Shown here: one piece after another, positions 23,578 through 35,040 of the stretch
Layout of the letters: each line of letters opens with the position of its first letter
How positions within the stretch are numbered: the stretch's first letter is position 1
From: Macrobrachium rosenbergii
Taxonomy: Eukaryota > Arthropoda > Malacostraca > Decapoda > Palaemonidae
DNA length: 64,000 nt
Direction: 5' to 3'
Assembly (NCBI RefSeq): GCF_040412425.1
Contig: NC_089766.1
Location: forward strand, 17,858,901 to 17,922,900
Program-made: the position numbers and the translations under genes
Notes under the pieces: generated by a model
Told to the model about the DNA's origin: nothing
Database searches by the model: none
What the model saw: only the letters and a program-made list of their open reading frames with translations

Positions 23578-23857
23578 TGTAGTGCTGTCAGTACACCATC
23601 ACTGAAGGTCCTTTGCAGCCGCCCTTCGGTTCCTACCTGCAACCACTTTCGTTCCTTTGACTGAACCTCTTTTTCATAAAGGATTTTCTTCCTTCCCACT
23701 TTGAGCCCTCTCCTCACAATTGTTCCATAGTGCAACTGCTAGATTTTCCTCCTCTTACACCTTTAAATGAACCTTTTTGCTTTCAATTTCCCTTCCAGCG
23801 CTAAATGACCTCAAGGGTCCCAGCGCTTGGCCTTTGGACCTAGATTTTATATTCCTT
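23578..23857 (+). repeat. Dispersed repeat B, copy 1
   Basis: Shares with 24721-25021 and, inverted, 54491-54680 a collinear set of motifs: TGCTGTCAGTACACC (variant of a hairpin at the start), TCCTTTGCAGC..CCCTTCGGT, CATAGTGCAAC, and a 3' end CAGCGCTAAATGACCTCAAG followed by CTTGGCCTTTGGAC and TTATATTCC. About 280-300 bp. No tRNA promoter boxes or ORF. Class unknown. Confidence 0.75.
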
Positions 23858-24720
23858 TCTTTTCTACGAAATGTATTTTTCATTAATATTTCCTTGGTCT
23901 TAACATTCGTCATGCTGCTCGTTGGTATTATCAGTCTTGGGCCATAAAGCTCTAAAACAGCATTTATTTATACTAGACTGAGAACCTTTGCACGCGAGGA
24001 TCCTGAATGCGAACGAGGCACGTGAGCGGACAATGAGGAGTTTATTCTTGTTGGTTGTTGACACAATGCTCATGGTATTTTCTATTATTTTCTTTTTCGT
24101 TTTAGGTTCTCGAAGTTATGGGGAGAACAACAAGTGAAATCAAGTCACTATTAGACAAAGATATGCAATGTCGTATTCAATTCGATCACGGTGACTTAAA
24201 GTGAAAAAGTGGAAGCCTCTGGATGCCTTTCAAATAGAAGCATTGTCAAGACTAGAAAAAAAAACGATTGCTATTAATTACGACTGACTGCCTTCATTTA
24301 TCCATCCGAAGTCGTTTTTAAATACCTTTCATGACAGACAGATATCAGGATTTTAACACCATTAATGCTTTCATGATGACAACCAATGCCCAAATCATTC
24401 CAACAATTATATTATGGTTACTTACAACGCAAATCATTGAAGACATGATATTACTATCAGCGAATATTGACGATCGGCAAATAGCTTTCATTTCTTTTAG
24501 TCTGCATCGCCAAACAAATGACATACGATGTTATTCGGTCAGAGACATTTCTCCCCTTATTAAGAGACAAACAACAAAGGACGTCGCTGTCTCTCTCCCT
24601 CTCTCATTTCTGCTGATGCTTCCCATGACAGGAAAGATTGATGAGCCTTAGGCTTATGGATCCAACATTCTCACTTCCTTTTCATTTTTAATTCCTTTAC
24701 GATGGGAATTCCTGCAGGGG
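23858..24720. other. Unassigned DNA
   Basis: No gene recognised; the ORF at 24331-24651 has no domain signal. Confidence 0.5.
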
Positions 24721-25021
24721 TTGGTATTGTCAGTGCACCTCACGGGGTGCACTGTAGGCGTTATTTTACTGTTCTTTGCAGCGTTCCTTCGGTCCCTAGC
24801 TGCAACCCCTGTTCATTTCTTTTACTGTACCTCAGTTCATATTCCCTTTCTTTCTTCTTACCGTCCACCCTCTCCTAACAATTGCTTCATAGTGCAACCG
24901 CGAGCTTTTTCCTCTTGTTACAACTTTCAAACCTTTTTTTTACTCTCAAATTCCCTTTCAGCGCTGAATGACCTCATAGGGCCCAGTGTTTGGCCTTTGG
25001 CCTGAATCTTATATTCCTTCC
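24721..25021 (+). repeat. Dispersed repeat B, copy 2
   Basis: The best-preserved copy. It begins with a near-perfect hairpin CAGTGCACCTC.CGGGGTGCACTG at about 24731 and ends CTTGGCCTTTGG-like/CTTATATTCC. An ORF across it is not conserved in the other copies. Confidence 0.8.
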
Positions 25022-25193
25022 TGCAATGGGAATGCTTTAAAAGTATTACCTGAACAGTCATCTGTTTATAGTTTTGGTTAAAAATTCATCTTTTTAAAGA
25101 AATGTTTAAACGTTCAACGAAATCTTCAACTCTTGTATTACACGTCCCTCAATCAGACCAAAGAACAGGGCAAGATGCGTTCCATATCTGAAA

Positions 25194-25196
<3 letters not shown>

Positions 25197-25241
<45 letters not shown>

Positions 25242-25261
25242 CTCTAATCTCTCTCTCTCTC
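25197..25261. repeat. (CT)n microsatellite
   Basis: CT run of about 40 bp plus a second short run. Confidence 0.95.
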
Positions 25262-25639
25262 ATGTGACCTTTGTGGCTCCTTTGTTCCATCCACATGTGT
25301 CTCAGTTGCCTTCGTGTCTTGAGTCTTCAAGTGACACCTCACCTCTGACCCACCTACCGCTGACTGCCCAGGCCACTGAACCTTCACTTTCCTTTAGGAA
25401 AAGGAAAGGAGAAAACGCAGAAAACAGAAACCTAAAAGGAACGATTGAAGGATGAAGCAAGATCGGAAGAAAACGAAAAATAAATAGCTTTACAGGACAA
25501 CAGCCAAGGAAGTATAGAGGCTAAGACAAAGTAACATGTAAATTTTAACCTGATTGGTAGGCAAATGAAAGAGTCAGTCTGTTGTTAATTTTCATTTTTT
25601 CCTTCAAAACAGGAAAGTCTGTATTTGTTAACAAGCAAG

Positions 25640-25724
<85 letters not shown>

Positions 25725-26683
25725 AATATTTATGCTGTTCACCTTCGAACATTTAGTGATAGTAATATCAGACTGACCAAGACAGGGAAGCAGAAATTCT
25801 GTCCAGCAGGAAAGCAAAAGCCAGTTCAAACTTTAACGTTCATCTGTAGCATTAGAGATTTAACCCCATAAGGAAAATTTCCATATCTGACCTTAGGTTA
25901 GGTTGGTGGTTTCAAAGCTTTTTCTACCTGTTCTCCTCTGCGAATGTTTTGACAAAGCTTAGATGCCTGAGGACATGAAAGCATGCCCTGTTTTGACCCA
26001 GCGCTGGTCAGACAAAGAGAGAGATTTGAACTATCGCAGAGAGATCAGACGTCGTTTTTGGTCTCTCCGCCCTTTGTCTATCACCTTCTATTAGTGAATT
26101 GTGAAGTGACGAACTATTCTCCAGATCTTCCGATCGTCCGTTGTATGCGCAGCAACGCTTCGTCCAAGGTAAAGTCTGTGTTTTTGTTAAAAACTTCGTC
26201 AATTACTTATCTTCGTCTGTATTTCCAACTTCCTTTGTTTCATCCTCCAGCCACCACTTACGAAAATATGCTTACGAAGTCTAGATTAAGCCAAGTTATT
26301 ATATTGTTAGCTTCATCCACTTTATTCCAGTAAAAGTAACTAGGACTTAAGGTAAGCAAGGCATTTTAAGTCTCTATACACTCTTTGTGTCTCAGATCCA
26401 TTGTTTGGAAGAACTGTTGCGTTTGTATTTAATACCATCTTAATGAGTACAGATTTTCTGCTTCCGCAGTTGGTGACGTTTATCATAAAGTCTTTATTCC
26501 TTGAATATTCTTTTGTTAAGGTTAATTACCCTTAACTGGCGACCTTTGGTTAATATAACGACTGTCTTTGAGGTTAATTCGTGGCTTCAAGTGACAGGTT
26601 ATGTGTTCTTGGCATGCAGGGCCATAAATAAAAATTACGTAAATCAAGTAATAAACTGATCAGCCAAGACGCACTTCAGAATA

Positions 26684-26685
<2 letters not shown>
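25262..26685. other. Unassigned DNA with an (AT)n array
   Basis: Contains (AT)n at 25641-25720. A 116-codon ORF at 25983-26333 crosses splice-donor-like AAGGTAAAG and has no domain signal, so I do not call a gene. Confidence 0.45.
25641..25720. repeat. (AT)n microsatellite
   Basis: TA run of about 80 bp. Confidence 0.95.

Positions 26686-26759
<74 letters not shown>
26686..26759. repeat. (AT)n microsatellite, left flank of a probable solo LTR
   Basis: TA run of about 74 bp. Confidence 0.95.
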
Positions 26760-26762
<3 letters not shown>

Positions 26763-27895
26763 AAAGATTAGCGCCAAAATACGCTATGAAACTACTCTCT
26801 TGCCTGCTTTTCTCGGCCGATAGATAGGTTCGATAGATAGGCAGCATGGGATGGTTTGAACCTTTGAAGGTCGGGGGTATAAGGGCTCAGATATATAATT
26901 GTTGGGGACCAGTAATCTGCTTTGCATCGTTTTCTTTGGTACAGAAAGATGCAAATACCATTTTCTATGAAATAGCAGCGTGCCCTGGGTCAGGACATGG
27001 CCCCCTACCCCTGGCCAGAAGAAATGAAAGGGCAGGTCAGGGACAGCTCTCTCTCACACGCGGTCGCTAGTTTGCCGAGAAGTCACGTCTCGGCGTCTTC
27101 TTGCCCTCTGCCCTCCATTCAGCTCGCCGCCACGTGGAGCCCATCGCCACCCTTTGTGCCCGTGTTCCGATCCACATGGCCTTAGAAGACTGCAAGGGGA
27201 TTGCAAGTCTCCAAACGCGAGCTGATACTCAACGGCGGCCTTTCCATCATCCCACGGGCGCCCGTTTTCCACCTCAATCTACGATTTGAAGAAATACCTT
27301 GAGAGAGGAGGCTACCTTTGTCCACGCTCCCACACGTGGTCCCCAGCAGAAGACGTCGTCAGCCGTACGCCCCTGCAATTGTGGTAATGTACCCAAAACG
27401 AGTTGCTAGTCACGATTACTTAGCCCTTTTACATTTATTAATTTCTGGGCAAATAACTTTGTGTTCCCTGATATTTCTTGGTTCAAGCCAGGCCCATGTG
27501 TTCCCAGCTTTTTCCTCTGAGTCACAAGTAACGCCTCGGGGAATCCTTTGGCGCCTTCAGTGCACCGAGTAATTCAATCCCCAAATTCCAGCATTAGATG
27601 TGTAACTTGGGTCCTAATATCGTTTCAGAAGGACGCCTGTAGCAGAATTATCCTTGGTCCGTGTTCCTGGCATTCGATAAGCTCCCCATTCGGGAGGACT
27701 TCTATGGCAGTAATTTACCGTGTTTTCAGTTAATCTACCCTTTGATCTTGTGTGCTATAAAATATAACTATTTTTATATCAAGTGTTTGCTTTTTTGTTT
27801 GTGTTTTATATGTCCTGGGTATCTTACGAGGTCATTTTTGAGTAAAGTAATAAATGTGGAGTCATAAGATCCACCTGCACCAGGAAACATATAAA
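26760..27895 (+). mobile_element. Probable solo LTR related to the 12.7-20.6 kb element
   Basis: A 1.13-kb block of LTR-like length lies exactly between two (AT)n arrays. It shows the same order of diverged landmarks as the LTR at 12739: an initial AGATTAGC, a CGATAGATAG...CGATAGATAG motif where the LTR has GATCGATAGAC, an E-box CCACGTGG, TCCTTTGGCGCCTTCAGTGCA (TCCTTTGGCACCCTCAGTGCA in the LTR), and TTTCAGA.GGA about 80 bp later. AATAAA occurs near the right end (27849). No internal region follows, so the element would have been lost by LTR-LTR recombination. Short ORFs inside are not genes. Confidence 0.5.
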
Positions 27896-27896
27896 A

Positions 27897-27897
27897 A

Positions 27898-27952
<55 letters not shown>
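27897..27952. repeat. (AT)n microsatellite, right flank of the probable solo LTR
   Basis: TA run followed by a few GT units. Confidence 0.95.
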
Positions 27953-27958
<6 letters not shown>

Positions 27959-28299
27959 ATGTATGTATATATACATGTGTGTGTGTAATTTTTCAAGAGC
28001 ATATGGTCATTGACAGATATACAGCAAAGGGCATGTAGAAGGTCTCACAGTGTTTCATCTTTTTATTTTGGGAACGTTTCGAGGCCTAGCCCTCGTTATC
28101 ACGCCGAATCATACAAACATCAAAGAATATGAAATTGACTTGACTAATTAACATTATAAAAGTTAATTTCTTTTTAAAAGAAAATGAAAAAATGGAAAAT
28201 GTAAAGTACCGTTCTAGAAATAGGAGGGCGACAGTCACAAGATGCGTAGGTCAAAAGTAATCTCAAGACAAGAAGAGAAGGGTGGCGGTTGTTTGACTG

Positions 28300-28662
28300 T
28301 TTAACTCTCAAGCTACTTGTTGAATAAGAAGTAATTCATAGATCGCATGTTGTTGTGGAGAAGAAAATTAGCAAGAATTTTGAAATGATCACATTTGATG
28401 TTTAATTTACATTCATTGGTATGGTTCTGAATATTAGAGTATTTTTGAGACGCTAATCGAAATCCTGAGTGGTAACTGAGACCCTATGGCAATCAGTGCG
28501 AAGTTTGAGGAGCCTGCAAGAGGATCCAACATATTTTGCCCTTATTACATGGGGACAAATAAATAAACAGACTGCATTTGATGCCAATAGGGGGGGGGTC
28601 ATGTTTATCTTTATATTTGAAGAAAGACCTGATTGTCTTAGGTTGTAGTTATTAAATGGCAT
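28300..28662 (-). pseudogene. GIY-YIG endonuclease domain remnant of the Penelope-like element
   Basis: The minus-strand frame 28453-28662 reads VCLFICPHVIRAKYVGSSCR then LLKLRTDCHR. CPxxxxxKYVGSxxRxLKxR is the GIY-YIG-type segment of Penelope-like elements, with YVG (28525-28533) in place of YIG and the conserved Arg in SSCR/LKLR. The frame stops early, but after a shift the C-terminal IQNHTNECKLN and DHFKILAN (28380-28450) are readable. This domain nicks DNA for target-primed integration; here it cannot be expressed as one chain. Confidence 0.7.
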
Positions 28663-28924
28663 TAGTTTTGCCAGCTGTCCAATATAGGTAAAGAAAGAAT
28701 CACTCCGAATAAAAATAAGACTGTTATAAAATGATTTTCTAGGAAGAGTAGTTAGAATTCACCTTGGTATAATTTTGCTGTTAGGAACTTATCTAAATGT
28801 TTAAAAACAATCTGTTAGGAAAATAATTACCTAAAAAATATTTTGTAAAAACAACTTCCTTATGAAATTTGACCAACTCTACGATAAGGTAAAATCCCCT
28901 GTGGAAGAGGATTATTCTCTTGAT

Positions 28925-29930
28925 TTAAAAATTAACACAACAATACCTACAAAAATTAGCACCTAAAGTGTCTAAGCCTGTAAACGTCATTTTTGTAAAA
29001 CAGAAGTAAAAAAAAAACTTCGTTGTTACGTAATACCTCAGTATCAAAAATGCCAATTCATTTTCCTTTTCATAATCAAAAGGGAATTTTATGCTAGGAT
29101 GAGCGTTACTAGCAAACTGCAGGAAAACATTTGCTTGATCTTGGTTTCTGAATAAAATGAAGGTATCGTCCATGTAACGATAGTAAAAAGAGTGGGTGAT
29201 ATGCCAGAGAGCAATTATTGTCAACAATTGCTCCTTTAGGTAACATGAAATTATTAGCAAAAACTGGGCCCAAAGGACTGCACATTCCCATTCCGTCAAT
29301 TTGGGAGTAAGCATTTTTAGTAAAACAAAGGCAGTGTCCTGCACTGCCAGATACAACAATTTTCTAAAATTATACAAGTTAAAACCATGAAGTAAAATAT
29401 TGTCATAATGGTAAAAATTTTACCTGAAATAACATGGATGGTTTATTCCACAGGACGTTGAGAAATAAAGACCCACTGTCCAAAACTTACCATAAAAGGT
29501 AAAAAGGTTAGAATCTTGAGCCAGTATTTTTGCTTAAACTCGTCTAAATTTTTTACATTATGGTTATTAAAAGAAAACTCATTTAAAAGAGAAAAGCTCA
29601 AAATTTTGCTAGTTTATTGGTCTGACATGAACCCTTTTTTTGTGGACCTATGGTAACCTCACATAAAATCTATAGGAACCGCCAGTACTTGGTAAAGATT
29701 GATCTAAGTCATTAGAAATTATTTTTTTCATCTCCAAAGTAATACCACACCACTGCCTTTATCGGGTCTCGCGATAATAATATTTTCATTTTTACTCATT
29801 TTCTTCAAAATGTTCGAGTTACTCTTATTGAAAGAAGGTGTCCAACTAGTCGTCAGGTTGTTATAAGTATCGAGGGTTAACTTCTCGAATTCTTCACGCT
29901 TTTGGGATACGCTTGTCACTACAAAGCCTT
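28925..29930 (-). pseudogene. Penelope-like reverse transcriptase, frameshifted
   Basis: Recognisable motifs in N- to C-terminal order on the minus strand: ILKKMSKNENIIIARPDKG (29750-29810 region; the RPDKGxG block), VHKKG near 29640, MGMCSPLGPVFANNFM (29250-29291), the catalytic RYMDDTFILF with YMDD at 29165-29176, SIKFPFDYEKEN, and KMTFTGLDTLG. The catalytic aspartates are intact, but the PLGP block and the YMDD block lie in different frames and stops separate the RPDKG block. Known family function: copying element RNA. Decayed and not expressible as one protein. Confidence 0.85.
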
Positions 29931-30111
29931 GGTCGACAATGTGATTGACTTCGTTCTAATTACTCAGGATGCGGGTTTGTTTCCCGTCACCGGACATCAG
30001 AATTGCTTCATATTTCTTGCATTTGGATACAAGGTTTTGTAGTGACAAGCAGATCCAAATGAAATTTGAAGAATTCAAGAAGCTAAGAGGACATTGTAGC
30101 CATTACAGTTA

Positions 30112-30112
30112 C

Positions 30113-30187
<75 letters not shown>
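30112..30187. repeat. (GATA)n microsatellite forming the LINE 3' tail
   Basis: Nineteen or so GATA units. On the minus strand they follow AATAAAATA directly, reading (TATC)n, so they are best seen as the simple-sequence 3' tail of the LINE. Confidence 0.9.
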
Positions 30188-30538
30188 TTTTATTGACCAT
30201 TCTCCACAGAAACATCAAATACAATATTATGAAATTACACAACGGTCCAAATACATAAACTCATATCACAAATTACATTTCCTAAAAAGGAAAAAGAAAA
30301 TTAAAAAGAACTGTATTCAAAACAAATGACAACAATAATTAATATTAATTTTTTAAATAACACAAAAGAGATCATATCGAGAGCTGTTTAAAATATCCAA
30401 TTCCATATCACATATAACAACAATAATATACAATAGACTAATAAACATCACACATTCAGATTAAACTGGAAATGCGTTAAAATTGTAACACAAAATGAAG
30501 TCAGCTGGGCGAGGCACGATGAGAGAGTTTGCATCTTA
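30188..30538 (-). other. LINE 3' UTR
   Basis: AT-rich, non-coding, ending on the minus strand with GGTCAATAAAATATC before the (TATC)n tail; AATAAA is a likely polyadenylation signal. Confidence 0.65.
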
Positions 30539-31361
30539 TTATTTGAAAACCTTCAAAATTAAGCTTGCGATATGACAAACATTTACATAGTCTGATCTTT
30601 CTATCATCAAGTCGCTCATTGATGAGATATCATACTGGGTCCGAATCTGGTAGGTCCTGGGGCATGCTTCGATTACATGTTGCTCAGTTTGTATTTGGCC
30701 ACACACACACAACCTCTCCTCTACAGGTAACCGGCCGGCCCCTCCCTCTACTGTTCCAACGGCCAACCTCAATAGCAAGAGAATGGGAACTCAGTCTTAA
30801 TCTTGTCCACTCCATTCTCTCCAACTCATTTACATTGGTTTTTACTATAAATGTCATGAACGTTAAATTCTGAATTGATGTATTTATAGAAAGTTAATCT
30901 ACCTGAGTTTGAGGTAGTTACTTCATGTTTCAATCTTTCAGATGCTTGCATTACATCGTCAATATTATTATCTAACAAGTCTCTTATATAACGTGAGGTA
31001 GGGTATTAAATTCCAAAATTAGATTAATTACATGGCCCAGTGGATCGTCTCCCATTGTACCACGCTCCACCCAAGCTTTAGCGAAAAACTGTCTCTGCTT
31101 TGACCTGACCAGTGAACGAAAATCAACAAGACCGAGTTCGACCAAGCAAAGAGAATTTGTAGTGGTTTTCCTTACACCTAACAGTTGCTTTATGCACCAT
31201 AAATATAATTTTTCCATGGGTCTCAAATCACCGTTAATCCAAGATTCATTTCCATACATTAATGCTGGTAACAAAGCCGAATGAAAAACCCTTTTCTTAA
31301 TATAAAAAGGAACATCATTATTTTTATTTAAGAATGAAATAAATTTTAAAACATGACACAT
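30539..31361 (-). pseudogene. LINE C-terminal region (thumb and Cys/His knuckle)
   Basis: Frame 30984-31361 carries PFYIKKRVFHSALLPALMYG and NESWINGDLRPMEKL, the conserved (L)LYGxExW segment after the reverse transcriptase. Frame 30539-30778 ends the protein with CVCGQIQTEQHVIEACP, a C-x-C-x(7)-H-x(4)-C knuckle common at LINE C-termini. The two frames are separated by about 200 bp of disrupted sequence. Confidence 0.75.
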
Positions 31362-31362
31362 T

Positions 31363-32310
31363 CTAGATTGTGTTTGCTTTCACTGATGATGATATAGAGC
31401 CATCAGCAGTAAAAATACATCCTAAATATACATATTGCTCACAGGGATCAACAACAATACTCCCTACAACCATTGGCTCCTCATCGCGTCCATTGCCATT
31501 TATCACAAAAAATTTAGTCTTACTACTATTTATTTTCATTCCATGAGAGCTACAAAACTGATTGAGCAAATTTAACTTTTCCCTCATACCACGCCTGCTT
31601 GTTGTTGAAAGGAATATCGTGTCGTCATCCATAAGGACAAGGATGTGTAGGCTAACCAAGCCAGAAAGCCATCAATACCACAATTATTTTTAATTAATCT
31701 TATAAGATCGTCCATCCACAAAAATGACAAACAATAGACATGAGGTTGGTGACCCCTGGCGAACACCAATTGTCGAAGCAATTAGAGTTGTCCCAACAAT
31801 ACTATTGGTAATTTTGTACATAGAAATAAGTGCTGCTATCATTACAGATCCACAACCTAGTCTTTTTCAGTATCAAAATAAAGTACGCCTTGGTACTCTG
31901 TCATAAGCTTGTTGAAATCAATAAATGTCACAAAAGTTTGAATTTTTCCTCTTTGCAAGGTCAATCAACAATCGTAAAAGATATAATATGCTCCAAACAC
32001 CCCCTTCCCCTCTGCGACCCCGCCTGCTCCCTGCATGGAGTAAACCAAAGAGAGTCGGGCACACAGAACTGCATCATACAATTTAGCTATTGAGTTTATC
32101 ACATTTATTGCCCGATAATTTTTAACCAATAACCTTGAACCACGTTTAAAGACAGTAAACAACTTTGCATTAATCCACGATACAGGACACAATGAGGACA
32201 TAAATATATTGTTAAACAAGGCTACTATGCATAAAATCCAAGACACAGGTAACATTTATATAATCCAGGGGCACTCCATCAGGTCCTCTCGCTTTCCCAC
32301 TCTTCAAACG
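31363..32310 (-). pseudogene. LINE reverse transcriptase, frameshifted
   Basis: From the N-terminus: LKSGKARGPDGVP (about 32275-32310; RT block 0/1), SWINAKLFTVFKRGS and NYRAINVINSIAKLYDAVL (32255-32080), a GVRQGxP-like block near 31770-31740 in a different frame, the catalytic region LMDDDTIFLS near 31625 where most LINEs have YADDT, then MKINSSKTKFFVING and EQYVYLGCIFT. The two catalytic aspartates remain but their context has mutated. Frameshifts separate the blocks. Confidence 0.8.
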
Positions 32311-32551
32311 CTTGATTTGTGATTGTACTTCATGGCATGAAATAGGATCATCCAAAATGGGTACATATATATCAGTTTGTAAGTCATCAAGATTCTCAAT
32401 CGTATCCCAGTGGAGTGGTCATACAGCTGTGTGAAGTGTTCAATAAATTCCTGATCTGATGGTGAAGAAGCATTACCAAAGTCAGTTGAATCGGTATTTA
32501 ACTCTCCGCGCCAATTAATAGCACGCCAGATTGTAGCACTATCATTCTTAC

Positions 32552-33600
32552 TTAAAAGGCGTTCCACCTATTTACAGTAACATCAACACCAGGTGCTGGC
32601 CTCCTAACTACAGATTTACTTGCGCACTCGTAGAATATAGTACCCAGATCACCTTCAAAATTGTCAATACTTCCATCAAAAGTAGGTTCTCTATGTTTCG
32701 CCAACTCACTGACAAACAATTCTTGATTCATTTGTTCTGACATTATAGGCGGAGTCACATATTTATTAGTAACTTTACTTTGCAACACTGCATGACCACC
32801 GAGCTGAGACGCTCTTTCTTTTATATCAGTTAAATCGAGGCCAGGGCATATAAAGGCTAAGGATATGGGTGCATGATTAGAAGGTAATCTCAAATCCTGG
32901 ATTACATCGGAAACTCTTAACAATGTGTATGTACTCATGAGATATCAAACAAGAATCAAGCTCAGACACCCACAGTTGTCCCTGCCTATAAGTAAGACCT
33001 CCTTGAATTGCCTGCAAGACGTTTGAAGATTGTTAACAACCAAAAGTTTTCATCTACACAAATCCCGAGTAACATCCTCCCATTGTCATTAGGGTTAGGT
33101 ACGGCGTCCGGAATAGCAGGGTAAGAATAGCTAGGTAGATCCCCTCTCACCGGCAAGCCACGGACACCGACACCAAAACGAGCGTTTAAATCACCCATCA
33201 CCACACAACCACCTACATAAAACTTAACTTTCTCCTGTATCTTACTAAGTAATGACATGTCAAAATAAGGTGAATCAGATGGGGGGACATAACAAAAACC
33301 AAATAACACATTCGGCACACAACTAATTGTGAGCCACACCTGATCACTAATACTTATATCTTCAATCACAACGTAAGAAAAAGACACCTACGGATCAAAA
33401 CACAAGTATCATACCTCCCGGTGTTCTGCGCTCCTATTACGACTAATACAAGATACATAACCAGGAAATTAATTGATGACGAGGTTTTACTTCATGAAGG
33501 CAAATTATATCATAATCCAATAATAAATTCTCTACAAAAGTTTTCTCAATCTTGGTCCTAACACCATTAACGTTCCATATCAGGTAAGAAGTGACCGGTA
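32552..33600 (-). pseudogene. LINE AP-like endonuclease, frameshifted
   Basis: WNVNGVRTKIE and DIICLHEVK (33500-33577) form the N-terminal metal-binding motifs, VVMGDLNARFG (33180-33210) the central motif, and LPSNHAPISLAFI (32850-32890) the C-terminal SxHAP catalytic motif. They come in the correct order in three frames (33443-33766, 32986-33387, 32552-32938). This enzyme nicks the target for reverse transcription. Stops and shifts make it non-functional. Confidence 0.8.
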
Positions 33601-33601
33601 G

Positions 33602-33603
<2 letters not shown>

Positions 33604-33684
<81 letters not shown>
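33604..33684. repeat. (AT)n microsatellite
   Basis: TA run of about 80 bp at the 5' end of the LINE. Confidence 0.95.
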
Positions 33685-33689
<5 letters not shown>

Positions 33690-34025
33690 TTTACTTGCAT
33701 TGCATGAAATTCATCCTCCAACGAAATGCAGCCAAATTTATGAAATATAAAGATGTCACTTCGCATGAATGGAACTCAGGCAGCCTTTGTTAAAAGCTCT
33801 GGAAATAAAGATAATCATCGTATATTTCCTTTGTAATTATGATACGTCTCTCATTCATTTATAAATAACCAGCATTTTGCTCTGTTGGTACATATATTCG
33901 TGAATTCAATTGCCACATCCACAAATAATGGAGAGCGTAACAAACTGTGAGGCAAAATTGTTTCACTGACAGATCGTTACATGTTATGCATATTAGTCGA
34001 CATCCAGTTTAAATGTCGTTTCTGC

Positions 34026-34068
<43 letters not shown>

Positions 34069-34374
34069 TCGCAACTCCCATTCCACCCCAACATTTCGTC
34101 AACTATTGGCAGAAGTTGAACCCTGAGTGGTCTTGCCCGCAACTGGTTGGCCTGAAGTGAATCGGAAGGTGAGTCAGACCTGAGTTCCTGCACCTCCTGC
34201 TTTCCTCTGCCGGTCATCTCCCGTTCCTTCCTTATTCGATTATGATGAAGATCAATGTCATTTCTCTGTAAGCATGTCCAGTAGAGCTGTTACATAATAC
34301 TACGTTAGCCACGATGAAGCTGATGACTTTCTCTGGCTTGCAGTCTATTCCACAATGATGCTCTTCCATTATGA

Positions 34375-34378
<4 letters not shown>
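33685..34378. other. Unassigned DNA with (GA)n
   Basis: (GA)n at 34028-34067. No gene recognised. Confidence 0.5.

Positions 34379-34440
<62 letters not shown>
34379..34440. repeat. (CT)n microsatellite
   Basis: CT run of about 62 bp. Confidence 0.95.
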
Positions 34441-34444
<4 letters not shown>

Positions 34445-35040
34445 AAACCCCTAGAGGATGGACGTCCAATTCAAGAGTGTGTACAAGGAAGCATTCCCAG
34501 GGACAAAGCAGTCGATTCTATCGGGAAGAAAAATGGTTTAAGTGTTCCATATATCAAAAATTATGTAGCCATGATGCAATAAGAAAAAGAAACATTGTCC
34601 AAACCAATAAACCCTTTACCCTAGAAAGCGAGAGAGAGAACGAGAGAGAGAGAGAGAGAAAGCAAAAATAAAATTATCTATAAAAGGACATTTACTTAAT
34701 ACTGTTTTAATCATTCCAGTTTCTATATCCGGCATGTTGGTTAAATAAAAGAGATTTAGAGATAAACAGTTCAGAAATCCTTTGTCAGAGAAGAAATAGG
34801 TAGTTATTTTTATCTGATGTCAGAACGAGTCGACCGAAGATGTGTAACTTTTGAATGATTATTTTAGGAGACAACATGGGAAGGTTTTTCTCCTTACAAG
34901 ACAAAATGCATTTGGTGATATCTTGTATTCATTACTTATGCAAAAATCTCAAAACAACATCAACAACAACAGCAACAACAACAACAATAATAATAATCAT
35001 CATCATAATAATAATAATAATAAAAGAAAGTATTACTCAT
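34441..35040. other. Unassigned DNA ending in CAA/TAA-rich tract
   Basis: Short GA run at about 34630-34660. From about 34950 the sequence becomes (CAA)n then (TAA)n-like, leading into the LINE 3' end. Confidence 0.5.

Larger units (their letters stand above)
28020..30109 (-). mobile_element. Penelope-like element, decayed
   Basis: On the minus strand, in order: a 5' part with REEFEKL..DTYNNL and RPDKGSGVVLL, a reverse transcriptase, a GIY-YIG-like endonuclease remnant, and a 3' region with CGAAACGTTCC near 28070. This order (RT then GIY-YIG) defines canonical Penelope-like elements, which prime at a break made by their own endonuclease. Several frameshifts and stops disrupt it. Its 5' side stops next to the (GATA)n tail of the neighbouring LINE. 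Confidence 0.85.
30113..33600 (-). mobile_element. Non-LTR retrotransposon (LINE) with AP endonuclease, near full length, decayed
   Basis: Minus-strand element of about 3.4 kb: AP-endonuclease (33600-32840), linker, reverse transcriptase (about 32310-31360), C-terminal domain with a Cys/His knuckle (30700 area), 3' UTR with AATAAA and a (TATC)n tail. All domains are in the right order but in different frames. The 5' end abuts (AT)n at 33604. I do not see an upstream gag-like ORF1. Clade (Jockey, CR1 or other APE-type group) is not decided. Confidence 0.85.

Noticed and set aside
25983..26333. 116-codon plus-strand ORF as a host exon
   Set aside because: No recognisable domain and it crosses splice-donor-like sequence without partner exons.
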